A stretch of 64,000 nucleotides of DNA from Methylococcus sp. Mc7. Its GTDB lineage: Bacteria; Pseudomonadota; Gammaproteobacteria; Methylococcales; Methylococcaceae. The notes under the pieces are model-generated. The model was not told the DNA's origin. It did not search any database and saw nothing but the letters and a program-made list of their open reading frames with translations. Both the position numbers and the translations under genes were made by a program. Positions 7,787 through 17,263 of this stretch are shown one piece after another. Position 1 is the first letter of the stretch. Each line of letters begins with the position of its first letter. Location of the stretch: the NCBI RefSeq assembly GCF_019285515.1, contig NZ_CP079095.1, forward strand, positions 2,264,501-2,328,500. The letters are read 5' to 3'.

Positions 7787-9175
7787 TCAGCCGGCCTTGG
7801 CTTTCAGGGCGTGGCTGGTGAGGTTCTTGCCCAGGTCCCAGATGGCGCCGGGGACCTTGTGGCAATCGGCGATGACCGCATCCATGGCCTGGAGTATCCA
7901 GTCGGCGTCCTTCTGGCCGATCACCAGCGGCGGTAGGAACTTGACCACGTTCATGCCGTGCCCCGCCACCTGGCTCAGGATGCGGTGATTCTTGAACAGC
8001 GGAATGGTGATCATCTGGCTGAACAGGCCCTTGTTGGCGGTCTCCAGGAGGCTCCAGGCGGCCTTGAGCGAAAAGCTTTTCGGCGCGCCGAACTCGACCG
8101 CGATCATCATGCCCTTGCCGCGCACCGCATGCAGCAGCTCGTAGCGGTCGGCCATCGCCCGGATTCCGGCAGTGATCTGCTCGCCGATCCGCGCCGCGTT
8201 CTCGACCAGACCTTCCTCTTCGATGGCGTCGAGGGTGGCGATGCCGGCCGCCATCGCCATGTTGTTCTTGGAAAAGGTGGAGCCGTGGACCACGGCGCGG
8301 TCCATCCGGTTGAACACCGCCTCCATGACGTGCTTTTTCATGGCGACGGCGCCGACCGGAATGAATCCGCCGGACAGCGCCTTCGCCATCAGGATCATGT
8401 CCGGCTCCACGCCCCAGTGTTCGATGGCCCAGAATTTCCCGGTGCGGCCGATGCCGGTCTGAATCTCATCCGCCACGAACAGCGCGCCGTACTTCCGGCA
8501 CAGGCGGGCGGCCTCGGCCAGATAGCCGTCATCCGGCAGGTTGACGCCTTTGCCCTGGATCGGCTCGACGATGAAGGCGGCTACGTCGTTGTGGCGGAGG
8601 GCGGCCTCGAGGGCGCCGAGGTCGTTGAACGGTACGGCGGTGCAGGCCGGCAGCAGCGGGCCGAAACCGTCGCGGAACACCTGTTCGCCGTTCAGCGACA
8701 GCGCGCCCAGGGTGAGGCCGTGGAAGCCGTGTTCGCAATACACGATTTTTTCCCGCTTGGTGGTGTAGCGGGCGAACTTGATGGCCGCTTCCACCGCCTC
8801 GGCGCCGGAGTTGCAGTAAAACATCCGCGACAGATCGCCGGGGCAGCGCTGCAGGATCTTTTCCGACAGCAGACCGCTCAGGAGCGACACATCCATCTGG
8901 ACCAGATCCGGGAGCTGGGCGTCCAGCACGTCCTTCAGCGCGGCGACCACCTTGGGATGGTTGCGTCCCAGCGCGAACACGCCGAAGCCACTGAGGAGGT
9001 CCAGGTACTCCCGCTCCTGGTCGTCGTACAGGTAGGGGCCTTGCGCCCGGACGTAAACCCGGTCGTAGCCGATCGTCTTCAACACCCGGACCATCTGGGT
9101 GTTGAGATGTTTTTCATGCAGATCGAAATTTTCGCCTCTGCGGTTCTTCAGCAGGTCGGAAATACGACTCGACAT
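7787..9175 (-). CDS. hpnO: class III aminotransferase, probable hopanoid aminotransferase HpnO
   Basis: A 462-residue PLP-dependent enzyme. The ATG at 9175 is preferred over the in-frame TTG at 9181 because a GAGG sits just upstream. Class III motifs are clear: an N-terminal substrate loop (SGFGVFALGRNHP), GAEAVEAAIKFAR, EPIQGKG, DEIQTGIGRTGKF and the PLP lysine in MAKALSGG. Relatives include acetylornithine and 4-aminobutyrate aminotransferases. The location beside hpnN/hpnG/shc and the N-terminal YDRVYVRAQGPYLYD favour HpnO, which aminates the hopanoid side chain to give aminobacteriohopane polyols. M. capsulatus is known to make aminopolyols. A role in amino-acid metabolism cannot be excluded by motif alone. 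Confidence 0.78.
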   Translation of the reverse strand: MSSRISDLLKNRRGENFDLHEKHLNTQMVRVLKTIGYDRVYVRAQGPYLYDDQEREYLDLLSGFGVFALGRNHPKVVAALKDVLDAQLPDLVQMDVSLLSGLLSEKILQRCPGDLSRMFYCNSGAEAVEAAIKFARYTTKREKIVYCEHGFHGLTLGALSLNGEQVFRDGFGPLLPACTAVPFNDLGALEAALRHNDVAAFIVEPIQGKGVNLPDDGYLAEAARLCRKYGALFVADEIQTGIGRTGKFWAIEHWGVEPDMILMAKALSGGFIPVGAVAMKKHVMEAVFNRMDRAVVHGSTFSKNNMAMAAGIATLDAIEEEGLVENAARIGEQITAGIRAMADRYELLHAVRGKGMMIAVEFGAPKSFSLKAAWSLLETANKGLFSQMITIPLFKNHRILSQVAGHGMNVVKFLPPLVIGQKDADWILQAMDAVIADCHKVPGAIWDLGKNLTSHALKAKAG

Positions 9176-9228
9176 CAACAACCTCGGGTTTGGTACATTG
9201 TCAAATTCCGCATTCTACACCAAGCCCC

Positions 9229-11883
9229 TCAGGCCTTGACCCGGCGCGCGGCGAAGGCCGGCAGCACCACGAGGGCGCAGACCAGGGACAGCATCAGGCC
9301 GATGGCCAGCAGGATACCCATGGACGACATGCCCGGGTGGGGCGTGAAGGCGAGGCTGGCGAAGCTGAATACGGTGGTCAGGGCGCCGTAGAACACGCCT
9401 TTGGCTTCGCTGGAGTCCAGCAGAGCGTCGTGCGTGGACTTCAGGTAATGCAGCCGGTGCGCCATGTGGATGCCGTTGTCGACGCCCAGGCCGAACAGCA
9501 GGGGCAGGGCGATGATATTGGCGAAATTGAAGGGCACGTGGATGAGCACCGTCACGGCCGCGGTGAACAGAGAGGCGAGCAGCAGGGGCAACAGGACCAG
9601 CAGGGTATCCTTGAGGTTTCTCAGGATCAGAAGCAACAGAAGCGTGATCGCGCCGAGCGCCGTGCCGAAAGCCTGTACGAAAGCGACGATGACGGCGTTC
9701 ATCGACTCCAGGTAGGTCACCGGCAGGTCGGTGACGTCGGGGTCCACCGTCTGGGCTTCCTGGATGAATTCCCGCAGCTTGTCCAGGTCGTTCAGGTCGT
9801 TCCGGGGAAATATCTGCAGGCGGTACAGCCCGTCCTTGCTGATCCAGCGCTCGCGGATATCCGCGGGGAGGGAGTCCAGGGTGATCGGCTCGGCTTCCAG
9901 GCTGGTATTCAGATTGTTGATGGTTTTTCTCAAGCCTCCCAGAACGCTTTTTTCGAGGGCGTCGAGGCGGGGTTGAACCGCTTGAGAGGGCAGCGCGCGC
10001 AGCTCCTCGAGGAGCTTCTCAAGGGTGTCATCCAGCTCGGCGACATCGGCATCGTGGCTTTTTTCGAGGCGCTTGCGCAGCGCGGCGTGCAGTTTTTCCA
10101 GGGTCTGCAGGTTCGGCTCGGCCTCGGAGGCGGCCGGGAAATTCTGCAACTGAGGCCCGAGCACCAGCGCCAGATCCGCGATGGCGGCAAGCTTCTCTTC
10201 CTGCTGGTCGGGAACGAAATCGAACACGCTGCGCACGCTGTCGACCGAGGACAGTTTCTCGAACCGTTGAATCCGGGTGTGCGCATCCTCCTCGTTCAAG
10301 GCGAGCGAAGCCAGGGTCATCGGCGAGGTGTCGCGGGATTTCAGCAGATACTTGAAAGTCTTGACCGATTCGGTGGCCGGGTCGCGCAGGTTGATCGGGT
10401 TGAAATCGATCACGATCCGGCTCAGCAGCGCACCGGCCGCGAGTCCCAGGATCAGGGTGAGTATCCGGATCGGCCCGGCATAGCGCATCGGCCAGTTGGA
10501 CAGCAGCGCCCGGGTCAGCGCGCGCGGCCTGCGCTGGACCGCGCGGCGGGAAGGCTTGTAGGGCAGGATGTTCATGATCGCCGGCAGCACCGTGAAGGTG
10601 GTGGCCAGGGCGATGAACATGCTGGTGCCGGCGATGATGCCCAGCTCCGCGACGCCGGAGTAGGCCGTCGGGATGAACGCGTAGAGGCCGATGGCGGCGG
10701 TCAGCGTGCACAGGAGTAGCGCCGAGCCCGTCGACGCGAAGGTTTCGCGCAAGGCGGCCCGCTGCGGCATGCCCCGCAGGATGAGCTCCCGGTAGCGCAG
10801 GCAGAAATGGGACGAATACGCGTCCCCCATGCCGATGAACAGCACGGTGAAGGAGATCGAGATCAGGTTGAGCTGGCCGATCGCCAGGGTGGCGAAACCC
10901 ATGGAAAACACCAGGCCCATGCCCAGGGTCAGGAAAGTGGCGAGCATCAGCTTGAACGAACGGTAGGCCAGCCACAGGGTGAGGCAGACCAGCACGGCGG
11001 AGGCCACGCCGGCGATGGTGACGCTTTCCTGCACCGTCAGCATTTCCTCGTATTCCAGGACGACTTCGCCGGTCTTGCGTACCTGGACGTCGGACAGGGC
11101 ATCGGCGCGAATGCCGTCTATGGCCTGGTCGATGGCGGCTATGGCCTTCGCCGCCGGCATCAGTTCCTCGAAGAAGAGTTTCGGCCGGATGACGATGAAA
11201 CGCTTGGTGATGCCGAGGCCCTCCTTCTGTCCCATGATGAGCTGTTGCCAGGACAGGCGGTAGGGGTGCTTGTCCACCGCGGCTTGAAACGCCTCGTTGA
11301 GGCGGCGGGTGAAGGCGCCCAGTTCGACGGGGAGGTCGGATTCCTTGGCGTCCAGCGCCTGGGCGTAGATGCCGAAGAAGCCGGCGAGACTGTTGTCCTC
11401 GGCCAGCCGTCCGAAGAACGGCTGGGCGGCGGACAGATCCTGGCTGACCTGTTCCAGATCTTTCAGGCTCAGATACAAGAGTCCATTGCGGGCGAAGAAA
11501 TCGCCCCCGTCGGGCACATAGACCGACTCGATCGTCGCCGACTGCCCGGCCAGCTTCTGCTGGAGAGCATCGACGGCATCCGAAGCCTGTTCGGGCGTTT
11601 TTCCCTCGACCAGCAGTACGATGGTGGAGACGTCCTGGGGGAATTCCGCCTCGAACCGGATCCTGTTTTTCTGGAACGGGAGTTCCGTCGAGATGGTGTC
11701 GGCCGTGTTGGTGTTCACGGTCAGGTTTTTCGTCGTGTATTGCAGCGTCAGGCCGCAGGCGGCAAACGCGACGAACAGGATCAGCCAGGGATGGGTCAGC
11801 ACCCGGGATTCCCATCCGTGCATCAGGCGGATGAGAAAGCTCGTCCGGGTTTCCGGCGTGACAGTCATTTTTCCTTTGGACAT
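9229..11883 (-). CDS. hpnN: hopanoid-associated RND transporter HpnN
   Basis: An 884-residue MMPL/RND-type membrane protein. The frame is open further upstream, but the ATG at 11883 (MSKGKM) gives the expected start and does not run into hpnG. It has a first transmembrane helix near residues 31-50, a large periplasmic domain, a block of helices near 260-410 including the sterol-sensing-like GMGDAYSSHFCLRYRE, a second periplasmic domain, and a last helix block from about 690 to 880 with GLGVDNGIHMAHR. The two-fold repeat is typical of RND proteins. HpnN is known in Rhodopseudomonas to move hopanoids to the outer membrane. The adjacent hpnG and shc support the call. Confidence 0.88.
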   Translation of the reverse strand: MSKGKMTVTPETRTSFLIRLMHGWESRVLTHPWLILFVAFAACGLTLQYTTKNLTVNTNTADTISTELPFQKNRIRFEAEFPQDVSTIVLLVEGKTPEQASDAVDALQQKLAGQSATIESVYVPDGGDFFARNGLLYLSLKDLEQVSQDLSAAQPFFGRLAEDNSLAGFFGIYAQALDAKESDLPVELGAFTRRLNEAFQAAVDKHPYRLSWQQLIMGQKEGLGITKRFIVIRPKLFFEELMPAAKAIAAIDQAIDGIRADALSDVQVRKTGEVVLEYEEMLTVQESVTIAGVASAVLVCLTLWLAYRSFKLMLATFLTLGMGLVFSMGFATLAIGQLNLISISFTVLFIGMGDAYSSHFCLRYRELILRGMPQRAALRETFASTGSALLLCTLTAAIGLYAFIPTAYSGVAELGIIAGTSMFIALATTFTVLPAIMNILPYKPSRRAVQRRPRALTRALLSNWPMRYAGPIRILTLILGLAAGALLSRIVIDFNPINLRDPATESVKTFKYLLKSRDTSPMTLASLALNEEDAHTRIQRFEKLSSVDSVRSVFDFVPDQQEEKLAAIADLALVLGPQLQNFPAASEAEPNLQTLEKLHAALRKRLEKSHDADVAELDDTLEKLLEELRALPSQAVQPRLDALEKSVLGGLRKTINNLNTSLEAEPITLDSLPADIRERWISKDGLYRLQIFPRNDLNDLDKLREFIQEAQTVDPDVTDLPVTYLESMNAVIVAFVQAFGTALGAITLLLLLILRNLKDTLLVLLPLLLASLFTAAVTVLIHVPFNFANIIALPLLFGLGVDNGIHMAHRLHYLKSTHDALLDSSEAKGVFYGALTTVFSFASLAFTPHPGMSSMGILLAIGLMLSLVCALVVLPAFAARRVKA

Positions 11884-11891
11884 TGCTCGAG

Positions 11892-12602
11892 TCAGAATTT
11901 TGCGGGAGCGTGCAGATGGGGGCTCATTGCACGCAGGGTCGCCGACGCCGCTTTGAAAGCCATGGCCAGGCGGAGCAGGTCGGGAATATCCGACGGTCGC
12001 CGCATCAGGTTGGCGATCAGTTTCGGCAGCCGGGTATTGCCGTGCGGGTCGAGCGCGTCGAGCACGCTGCGGGGGATCGCCGTCGCCGCGTCGTCGGCGA
12101 TGGCGCGGATCACCAAAGCCGGCAGTCCCAGTGCCGTGGCGGTACGGACTACGGCTCCGCTTTCCATGTCGACGGCGTCGGCGCCGGTGGCGGCAGCCAA
12201 CATCCGCTTGGCGTCGCGGCCGTGGACGATGCCGTCGCTGGCGGTTACCCGTCCGGTGGACACCTTGCAGGGAAGCGCTTCTGCATACCGTACCGCTCCT
12301 CGATGCCAGTCGGGATGGGCAGGCAATACCGTGCCGTCGGCACACGCGACTTCGGTGGGCAGCATAAGGTCACCGGACGCCAGATGTCCCCCGAGTGCGC
12401 CGGCACATCCCCAACTGACCAAGGCGTTGCAGCCTCCTTCCGCCAGCCGGAGCGCGGCCTTCGCCGCATTGTCCGGGCCGCTGCCGGACAGGCAGAAATG
12501 GAGCGTGTCACTGACGGCAAGCGGTTCGCTGCGGCGCAGCGGGCGCCGCGTCAGCGTACGGCATTCGGCCGGCAGGGCGACGACGACACCGATCCGAGTC
12601 AC
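11892..12602 (-). CDS. hpnG: hopanoid-associated nucleoside phosphorylase HpnG
   Basis: A 236-residue protein starting at a GTG that overlaps the shc stop codon (GTGA). It opens with IGVVVALPAECRTL and contains WGCAGALG, a PHPDWHRG-like middle and DMESGAVVRTA, where Met-Glu binds ribose, followed by VIRAIADDA. This is the purine/uridine phosphorylase fold of the MTA/SAH nucleosidase branch. HpnG removes adenine from adenosylhopane to give ribosylhopane, following HpnH. Translational coupling to shc and eight-base spacing to hpnN show an operon. Confidence 0.88.
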   Translation of the reverse strand: MTRIGVVVALPAECRTLTRRPLRRSEPLAVSDTLHFCLSGSGPDNAAKAALRLAEGGCNALVSWGCAGALGGHLASGDLMLPTEVACADGTVLPAHPDWHRGAVRYAEALPCKVSTGRVTASDGIVHGRDAKRMLAAATGADAVDMESGAVVRTATALGLPALVIRAIADDAATAIPRSVLDALDPHGNTRLPKLIANLMRRPSDIPDLLRLAMAFKAASATLRAMSPHLHAPAKF

Positions 12603-14563
12603 GCCCGGGCGTAGCGTTCGTTACGGTAACGAGCCAGTGCCCACAGGGGGAAGAATTTGTCGTAGCCGTGATATTTCAGATAGAACACGCGGGGGAAGCC
12701 CGGTGCGGTGAAGCATTCGTCGTTCCAGAACCCGTCGGGCCGCTGCTGTCTGAGCAGATAGTCGACGCCGGCCTGGACCTCCGGCGATCCGGCTTCGCCT
12801 GCCGCCATCAGCGCGATCAGCGCGAATCCGGTCTGGAATGCCGTGCTGGTGTGGAAGCGGCCCCGGTGCGACGTGTCGTGGTAGCTGAAATTGTCTTCGC
12901 CCCAGCCGCCATCCTCGCGCTGGACGCTCTTGAGCCACGCCACGGCGCGGCGCACGCTCGGGTCGTCGTTCGGAATGCCGGCGGCCTCGTAAGCCAGCAG
13001 CACCGACCAGGTGCCGTAGATATAGTTGGTGCCCCAGCGGCCGAACCAGGAGCCGTCGGCTTCCTGTTCCCGGCGCAGGTACTCGATCGTGCGCTCCAGG
13101 ACGGGGCGCAGCTCGGGTTGCCGGTTCACCCATTTGGCGAGGAACATGGCGCAGCGGGCGCTCACGTCCGCCGTCGGCGGGTCGAGCAGGGCGCCGTGGT
13201 CGGCGAAGGGAATGGAGTTGAGGTAATAGTAGGTATTGTCGGCGTCGAAGGCCCCGAATCCGCCGTTGCTGGACTGCATGCCGGCGATCCAGTTGGCTGC
13301 CAAGCGCAAGGTCTCGTCGAAGCTCGGATCTTCCGAGCCCTGTAGCGCATGGGCCACGACGGCGCTGTCGTCGACGTCCGGATAATAGTCGTTGCCGAAC
13401 TGGAACGCCCAGCCGCCGCCTTCCAGGCCCGGCCGGTTGACCCGCCAGTCGCCGGGCGCATCCTTGGCGATCTGCTTCGAGGCCAGCCACTTGAGCCCTT
13501 TGTGCAGAGCCGCGTCGAGCTGGATATCCGCGGTATGGCGCGCCACCTCCTGCAAGGTGAGGGAGGTGAGGGCGGTGTCCCAGATCGGCGAGACGCAGGG
13601 CTGGCAGTAGGCGCTTTCGCCCTGGAATACCAGCAGCCGTTCGATGGATTCGCGGGCGACTCTGCGGCGCTCGTCGTCCGGCGGCACGCCGAGGAAATCC
13701 AGCGCCTCGTAGGCGTTGACCATGGCCGGGAAAATCGCGCCCAGCCCGTCGACGCCGTTGAGCCGTGCCGTGAACCACTCGAACGCCTTCTGGGTCGCCT
13801 TCTTGCGCATGGCGTCGGGGATCAGCGGTTCCAGCATCCGTCCGAACCGTTCCAGGGCGAGGATGGCCTTGCCGAGCGGCGTCTTGACGTGGTCGAAATA
13901 ATGGCGCTCCTGCTGCGGATCGACCGTGAACAGCTCACGGATATGGGTCCTGGACGGGTTGCGCGCGGTCACCTTATGGCTGCACAGGATGAACAGCGGC
14001 ACCATGACCGTGCGCGACCAGTACGACACCTTGTCCAAGTGGAACGGAAACCACTTCGGCAGCAGCATGATTTCCACCGGGATGAAGGGGACCCCGCGCC
14101 AGGGAATCTGTTCGAACATGGCGAGCATGATGCGCGTGAACACGTTGGAGCGCGCGGCGCCGCCTTGGGCGAGAATCCACTCGCGGGCCTTCTTCATGTG
14201 GGGGGCTTCGACGGAATCGCCGGCCAGCTTGAGGGCGTAATAGGCCTTGACGGTGCAGCTGATGTCGCCGGCGCCGCCCTGGAACAGCGGATAGCTGCCG
14301 TCGGCGCTCTGATGGGCGCGGAGATAGTTGGCGATCTTGGCCTGCAGCTCCCCGTCGATTTCGTCCATGAAATGCATCATCAGGACGTACTCGGCCGGGA
14401 TGGTGCAGTCGGCTTCGAGCTCGAACACCCAGTAGCCCTCCAGGTGTTGCAGGCTCAGCAGACGGTCCTTGGCCTGCCTGATCGCCGCATCGAGAGGAGA
14501 CTCGACGTATGAGGCGGTCAGCGGCGGTTCGAGGTTGGATATTACTGTCGCTTCTCTCAACAT
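12599..14563 (-). CDS. shc: squalene-hopene cyclase
   Basis: A 654-residue membrane-associated cyclase turning squalene into hopene and hopanol. The catalytic DxDD appears as DVDDSAV near residue 394, and several QW repeats are visible (for example the QREDGGWGEDN and QRPDGFWNDE blocks in the C-terminal third and QSADGSYPLF near the N-terminus). Length fits bacterial cyclases. The N-terminus, MLREATVISNLEPP, closely resembles what I remember of the Methylococcus capsulatus enzyme, which is the main basis for the genus guess. It lies 31 bases downstream of squalene synthase and overlaps hpnG. Confidence 0.97.
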   Translation of the reverse strand: MLREATVISNLEPPLTASYVESPLDAAIRQAKDRLLSLQHLEGYWVFELEADCTIPAEYVLMMHFMDEIDGELQAKIANYLRAHQSADGSYPLFQGGAGDISCTVKAYYALKLAGDSVEAPHMKKAREWILAQGGAARSNVFTRIMLAMFEQIPWRGVPFIPVEIMLLPKWFPFHLDKVSYWSRTVMVPLFILCSHKVTARNPSRTHIRELFTVDPQQERHYFDHVKTPLGKAILALERFGRMLEPLIPDAMRKKATQKAFEWFTARLNGVDGLGAIFPAMVNAYEALDFLGVPPDDERRRVARESIERLLVFQGESAYCQPCVSPIWDTALTSLTLQEVARHTADIQLDAALHKGLKWLASKQIAKDAPGDWRVNRPGLEGGGWAFQFGNDYYPDVDDSAVVAHALQGSEDPSFDETLRLAANWIAGMQSSNGGFGAFDADNTYYYLNSIPFADHGALLDPPTADVSARCAMFLAKWVNRQPELRPVLERTIEYLRREQEADGSWFGRWGTNYIYGTWSVLLAYEAAGIPNDDPSVRRAVAWLKSVQREDGGWGEDNFSYHDTSHRGRFHTSTAFQTGFALIALMAAGEAGSPEVQAGVDYLLRQQRPDGFWNDECFTAPGFPRVFYLKYHGYDKFFPLWALARYRNERYARA

Positions 14564-14594
14564 GGGCGATGTTTCCTGGAGGTTCGGTGCGTAT

Positions 14595-15683
14595 TCAAAT
14601 GTCGATGGGCCTGGGCTGGAGGACGGCGGCAGGCACTGCGGTGGGCAGGCCGAGTCCGGCGAGCCGGAATGTGGCCTTCAGCAAGGCGTCGTTGCCGCGG
14701 GTCAGCCGCGAGGCGACTATCGTCGCCTTGACCGCCCGCCGCGTGATCTTTACTTGGGCGGAGTCGCTGAAATACGGGTTGCCGTGGATCTTGCGCAGTG
14801 TGAGCACCGCCATCCCCAACGCCCACAGGCAGAATTCGCGGATGCCGGTTTCGTGGCTCGGGATCAGCAACGTATAATCCAGCGCGTTGCGCAGGTGGGC
14901 ATGGGCCACGCCGATCAGCCGGTCGAAGCCGCGGACGAAATCGGGATTGCCGTGGTGCGGCCGGAGCTCGGCAAGGGAGAAGCCGCATTCTGTGAAGACG
15001 TCTTGCGGAAGCCAGCAGACGCCGCGCGAGTGGTCATCCCACAGATCCTTGAGGATGTTGGTCATCTGCAGGCCTTGCCCGAAGGAGACCGCGAGCTCCA
15101 TGAGCCGGGCCCTGTGTGCGGCGATTTCCGGCGAGTAATGACAGAACAGCCGGGTCAGCATCTCTCCGACCACACCGGCGACGTAATAGCAGTAATCGCC
15201 CATCTGCCGCAGATCTTTGAGGCCGTGGCGCAGGTCTTTGTCCTGAAACTCGGCCATTCCTCTGGACATCGTGGCCACGCAGTCGGCCAAGGCCTCCCGC
15301 TGGGGCCGGGCGAAACCGTGGGTGATGCGGATCACGCGCGGAATGGCGGCGATCAGCTCCCTCTCGGAGGCCAGGGTCTGTTCGGAGAGCCGCGGAAACA
15401 GCTCGCTGGCGAGCGGGGCGGCCGGCGCATTCCCGGCGACGACCTGGGCGAAGCGCTCGCAATACCGCCTCTTCTGGGCGGAGCTCAGTGCCACTTCATC
15501 CTCGATGGTGTCGACGATCCGGCACAGCAGGTAGCCGTTGGATACCGGCCGGGCCAAGCCTTCCGGCAGCCGCGGGATCGTCAGGGCGAAAGTGCGGGAC
15601 ACGCCGTCCAGGAAATAGGCCTGGAACTCGTCGTCCGACAGATTCTCGTGCATCGCAGGTTGCGAGGGGGATGTTCCGCTCAT
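14595..15683 (-). CDS. sqs: squalene synthase (farnesyl-diphosphate farnesyltransferase), eukaryote-type
   Basis: A 362-residue enzyme that condenses two farnesyl diphosphates and reduces the product to squalene. It begins in the eukaryotic-type pattern (SRTFALTIPRLPEGL) and has the two Asp-rich sites: DTIEDE near residue 58 and DLWDDHSRG near residue 220. Tyr/Gly-rich YCYYVAGVVGEML lies between them. The family length is longer than the 280-residue HpnC/HpnD proteins, so a single-enzyme route is likely in place of HpnCDE. A later ATG at 15653 (MHENL) is an alternative start. It is the first gene of the sqs-shc-hpnG-hpnN operon. Confidence 0.9.
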   Translation of the reverse strand: MSGTSPSQPAMHENLSDDEFQAYFLDGVSRTFALTIPRLPEGLARPVSNGYLLCRIVDTIEDEVALSSAQKRRYCERFAQVVAGNAPAAPLASELFPRLSEQTLASERELIAAIPRVIRITHGFARPQREALADCVATMSRGMAEFQDKDLRHGLKDLRQMGDYCYYVAGVVGEMLTRLFCHYSPEIAAHRARLMELAVSFGQGLQMTNILKDLWDDHSRGVCWLPQDVFTECGFSLAELRPHHGNPDFVRGFDRLIGVAHAHLRNALDYTLLIPSHETGIREFCLWALGMAVLTLRKIHGNPYFSDSAQVKITRRAVKATIVASRLTRGNDALLKATFRLAGLGLPTAVPAAVLQPRPIDI

Positions 15684-16073
15684 CTAGGGTAGGCGTCGGT
15701 TGCTCGGGCTCGAGTCGGCCACGGCGGCTAACTCCTTGTAAAAGGGGTGAAAGTCTACCGATTCGGGGGCTTGAGTCAAGTTCTGTTGTTTTTTTATCAA
15801 AGATGAGTTGAGTAATATGCAACTGGATGCTAGCATGCGTTCCTATTCAAGGGAATGCCGCAATCCCCGTTTTTGAACAAGAAAAAGGATTGTTGTTACA
15901 ATCCGGGCTCAATCCCTAGTGCCAGACTAGGAAAATGTCCCCCGGCGGTCCCGTGCGGCCGCGTTTTTTGGGCAATGGTTTGGCCTGTATGCGTTTGGGC
16001 AGACATGAAACGATCGTCGGACCGGCTGTCTCACGCCGTTCCGTCCCCAGCTAGAAGAATCGAGGAGAAACGA
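15684..16073. other. divergent intergenic region between squalene synthase and hpnH
   Basis: 390 bases with locally AT-rich DNA around 15740-15910. It must hold promoters for both the sqs-shc-hpnGN operon and hpnH. I see T-rich and A-rich stretches but no promoter pair or operator that I can defend. An in-frame upstream extension of hpnH exists (from 15855) but lacks conserved features. Confidence 0.5.
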
Positions 16074-17189
16074 ATGGGCGTTCCACTGCGTCAACAACTG
16101 ACCGTCGCAAAGTATCTGCTCAAACAGAAGATTTTCGGGGTCAAGCGCTATCCTCTGGTGCTGATGCTCGAACCGTTGTTCCGCTGCAACCTGGCCTGCG
16201 CCGGCTGCGGGAAAATCGATTATCCGGACGAGATATTGAACCGGCGCCTGAGCGTCGAGGAATCGCTGCAGGCCGTTGACGAATGCGATGCGCCCATCGT
16301 GTCGATCGCGGGGGGGGAGCCACTGCTTCACAAGGAATTGCCGGAGATCGTGCGCGGCATCATCGCGCGCAAGAAGTACGTCTATCTGTGCACCAATGCG
16401 CTGTTGCTCAAGAAGCGGATCGACGATTACCAGCCTTCCCCCTTCCTGACGCTGTCGATCCATCTCGACGGCAACCGCGATCGGCACGACGCTTCCGTCT
16501 GCCAGACAGGCGTGTTCGACCGTGCCGTCGAAGCGGTCGAGATGGCGATTGCCCGGGGCTTCCGGGTGACCATCAACTGCACGCTGTTCCAGGGTGAATC
16601 GGCCGAGGAAGTGGCCGAGTTCCTGGACCACACCAGGCGCCTGGGCGTCGAGGGCGTCACCATCGCGCCCGGCTTCAGCTACGAGCACGCGCCGCAGCAA
16701 GACATCTTCATCCGGATGCGCGACAGCAAGGAGCTGTTCCGCAAGGTGTTCAAGCTGGGCCGCGGCCGCGGCTGGCGTTTGAACCATTCGGGGCTCTATC
16801 TCGATTTCCTGGCGGGCAACCAGAGCTACAACTGCACGCCCTGGGGCAACCCGACCCGGAACGTCTTCGGCTGGCAGAAACCATGCTACCTGCTGGTGGA
16901 CGAGGGTTACGCGCCTTCCTTCCGCGCCTTGATGGAGGAGACGCCCTGGCACAAGTACGGCAATTCGAAAAATCCGAAATGCGCCAACTGCATGGCTCAC
17001 TGCGGCTACGAGGCCAGCGCGGTGGAGGATGCCATGCAGCGTCCCTGGAAAGCGGCCTGGGTCGCGATGTTCGGGCCGAAGACGGCAGGGGGCATGGCGC
17101 CGGAGCCGGAGCCGGAATACGAGACCGGGACGCCCGGGGTTGCCCCGGTCAAAGCGCGTCCGGCGATCCGTATCGAAGCGGTCGAATAG
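16074..17189 (+). CDS. hpnH: adenosylhopane synthase HpnH, radical SAM
   Basis: A 371-residue radical SAM enzyme that attaches the 5'-deoxyadenosyl group to diploptene to make adenosylhopane, the first step of side-chain extension. The iron-sulfur motif CNLACAGC has its Cys at residues 38, 42 and 45. GGEPLLH follows at about residue 81. A C-terminal Cys group (CANCMAHCGYE, near 305-315) fits the family. The start is fixed by a GAGGAG ribosome-binding site at 16061-16066. It is transcribed away from the sqs operon and ends at a strong terminator. Confidence 0.95.
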   Translation: MGVPLRQQLTVAKYLLKQKIFGVKRYPLVLMLEPLFRCNLACAGCGKIDYPDEILNRRLSVEESLQAVDECDAPIVSIAGGEPLLHKELPEIVRGIIARKKYVYLCTNALLLKKRIDDYQPSPFLTLSIHLDGNRDRHDASVCQTGVFDRAVEAVEMAIARGFRVTINCTLFQGESAEEVAEFLDHTRRLGVEGVTIAPGFSYEHAPQQDIFIRMRDSKELFRKVFKLGRGRGWRLNHSGLYLDFLAGNQSYNCTPWGNPTRNVFGWQKPCYLLVDEGYAPSFRALMEETPWHKYGNSKNPKCANCMAHCGYEASAVEDAMQRPWKAAWVAMFGPKTAGGMAPEPEPEYETGTPGVAPVKARPAIRIEAVE

Positions 17190-17210
17190 TTCGCCTGGAG
17201 AGACTCCTGC

Positions 17211-17240
17211 AAAAAAGCCGGCCTCGAAGCCGGCTTTTTT
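17211..17240. terminator. rho-independent terminator
   Basis: AAAAAA, then GCCGGC (17217-17222), a six-base loop, GCCGGC (17229-17234), then TTTTTT. It lies between hpnH and the convergent apt gene and can work in both directions. Confidence 0.9.
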
Positions 17241-17263
17241 GCGCCCGGACGAAAGCCGTCCGG

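Noticed and set aside
11884-12345. An N-terminal extension of hpnN by about 154 residues
   Set aside because: It lies antisense to the reading of hpnG, is Arg-rich and has no conserved feature; the ATG at 11883 gives the normal HpnN start.
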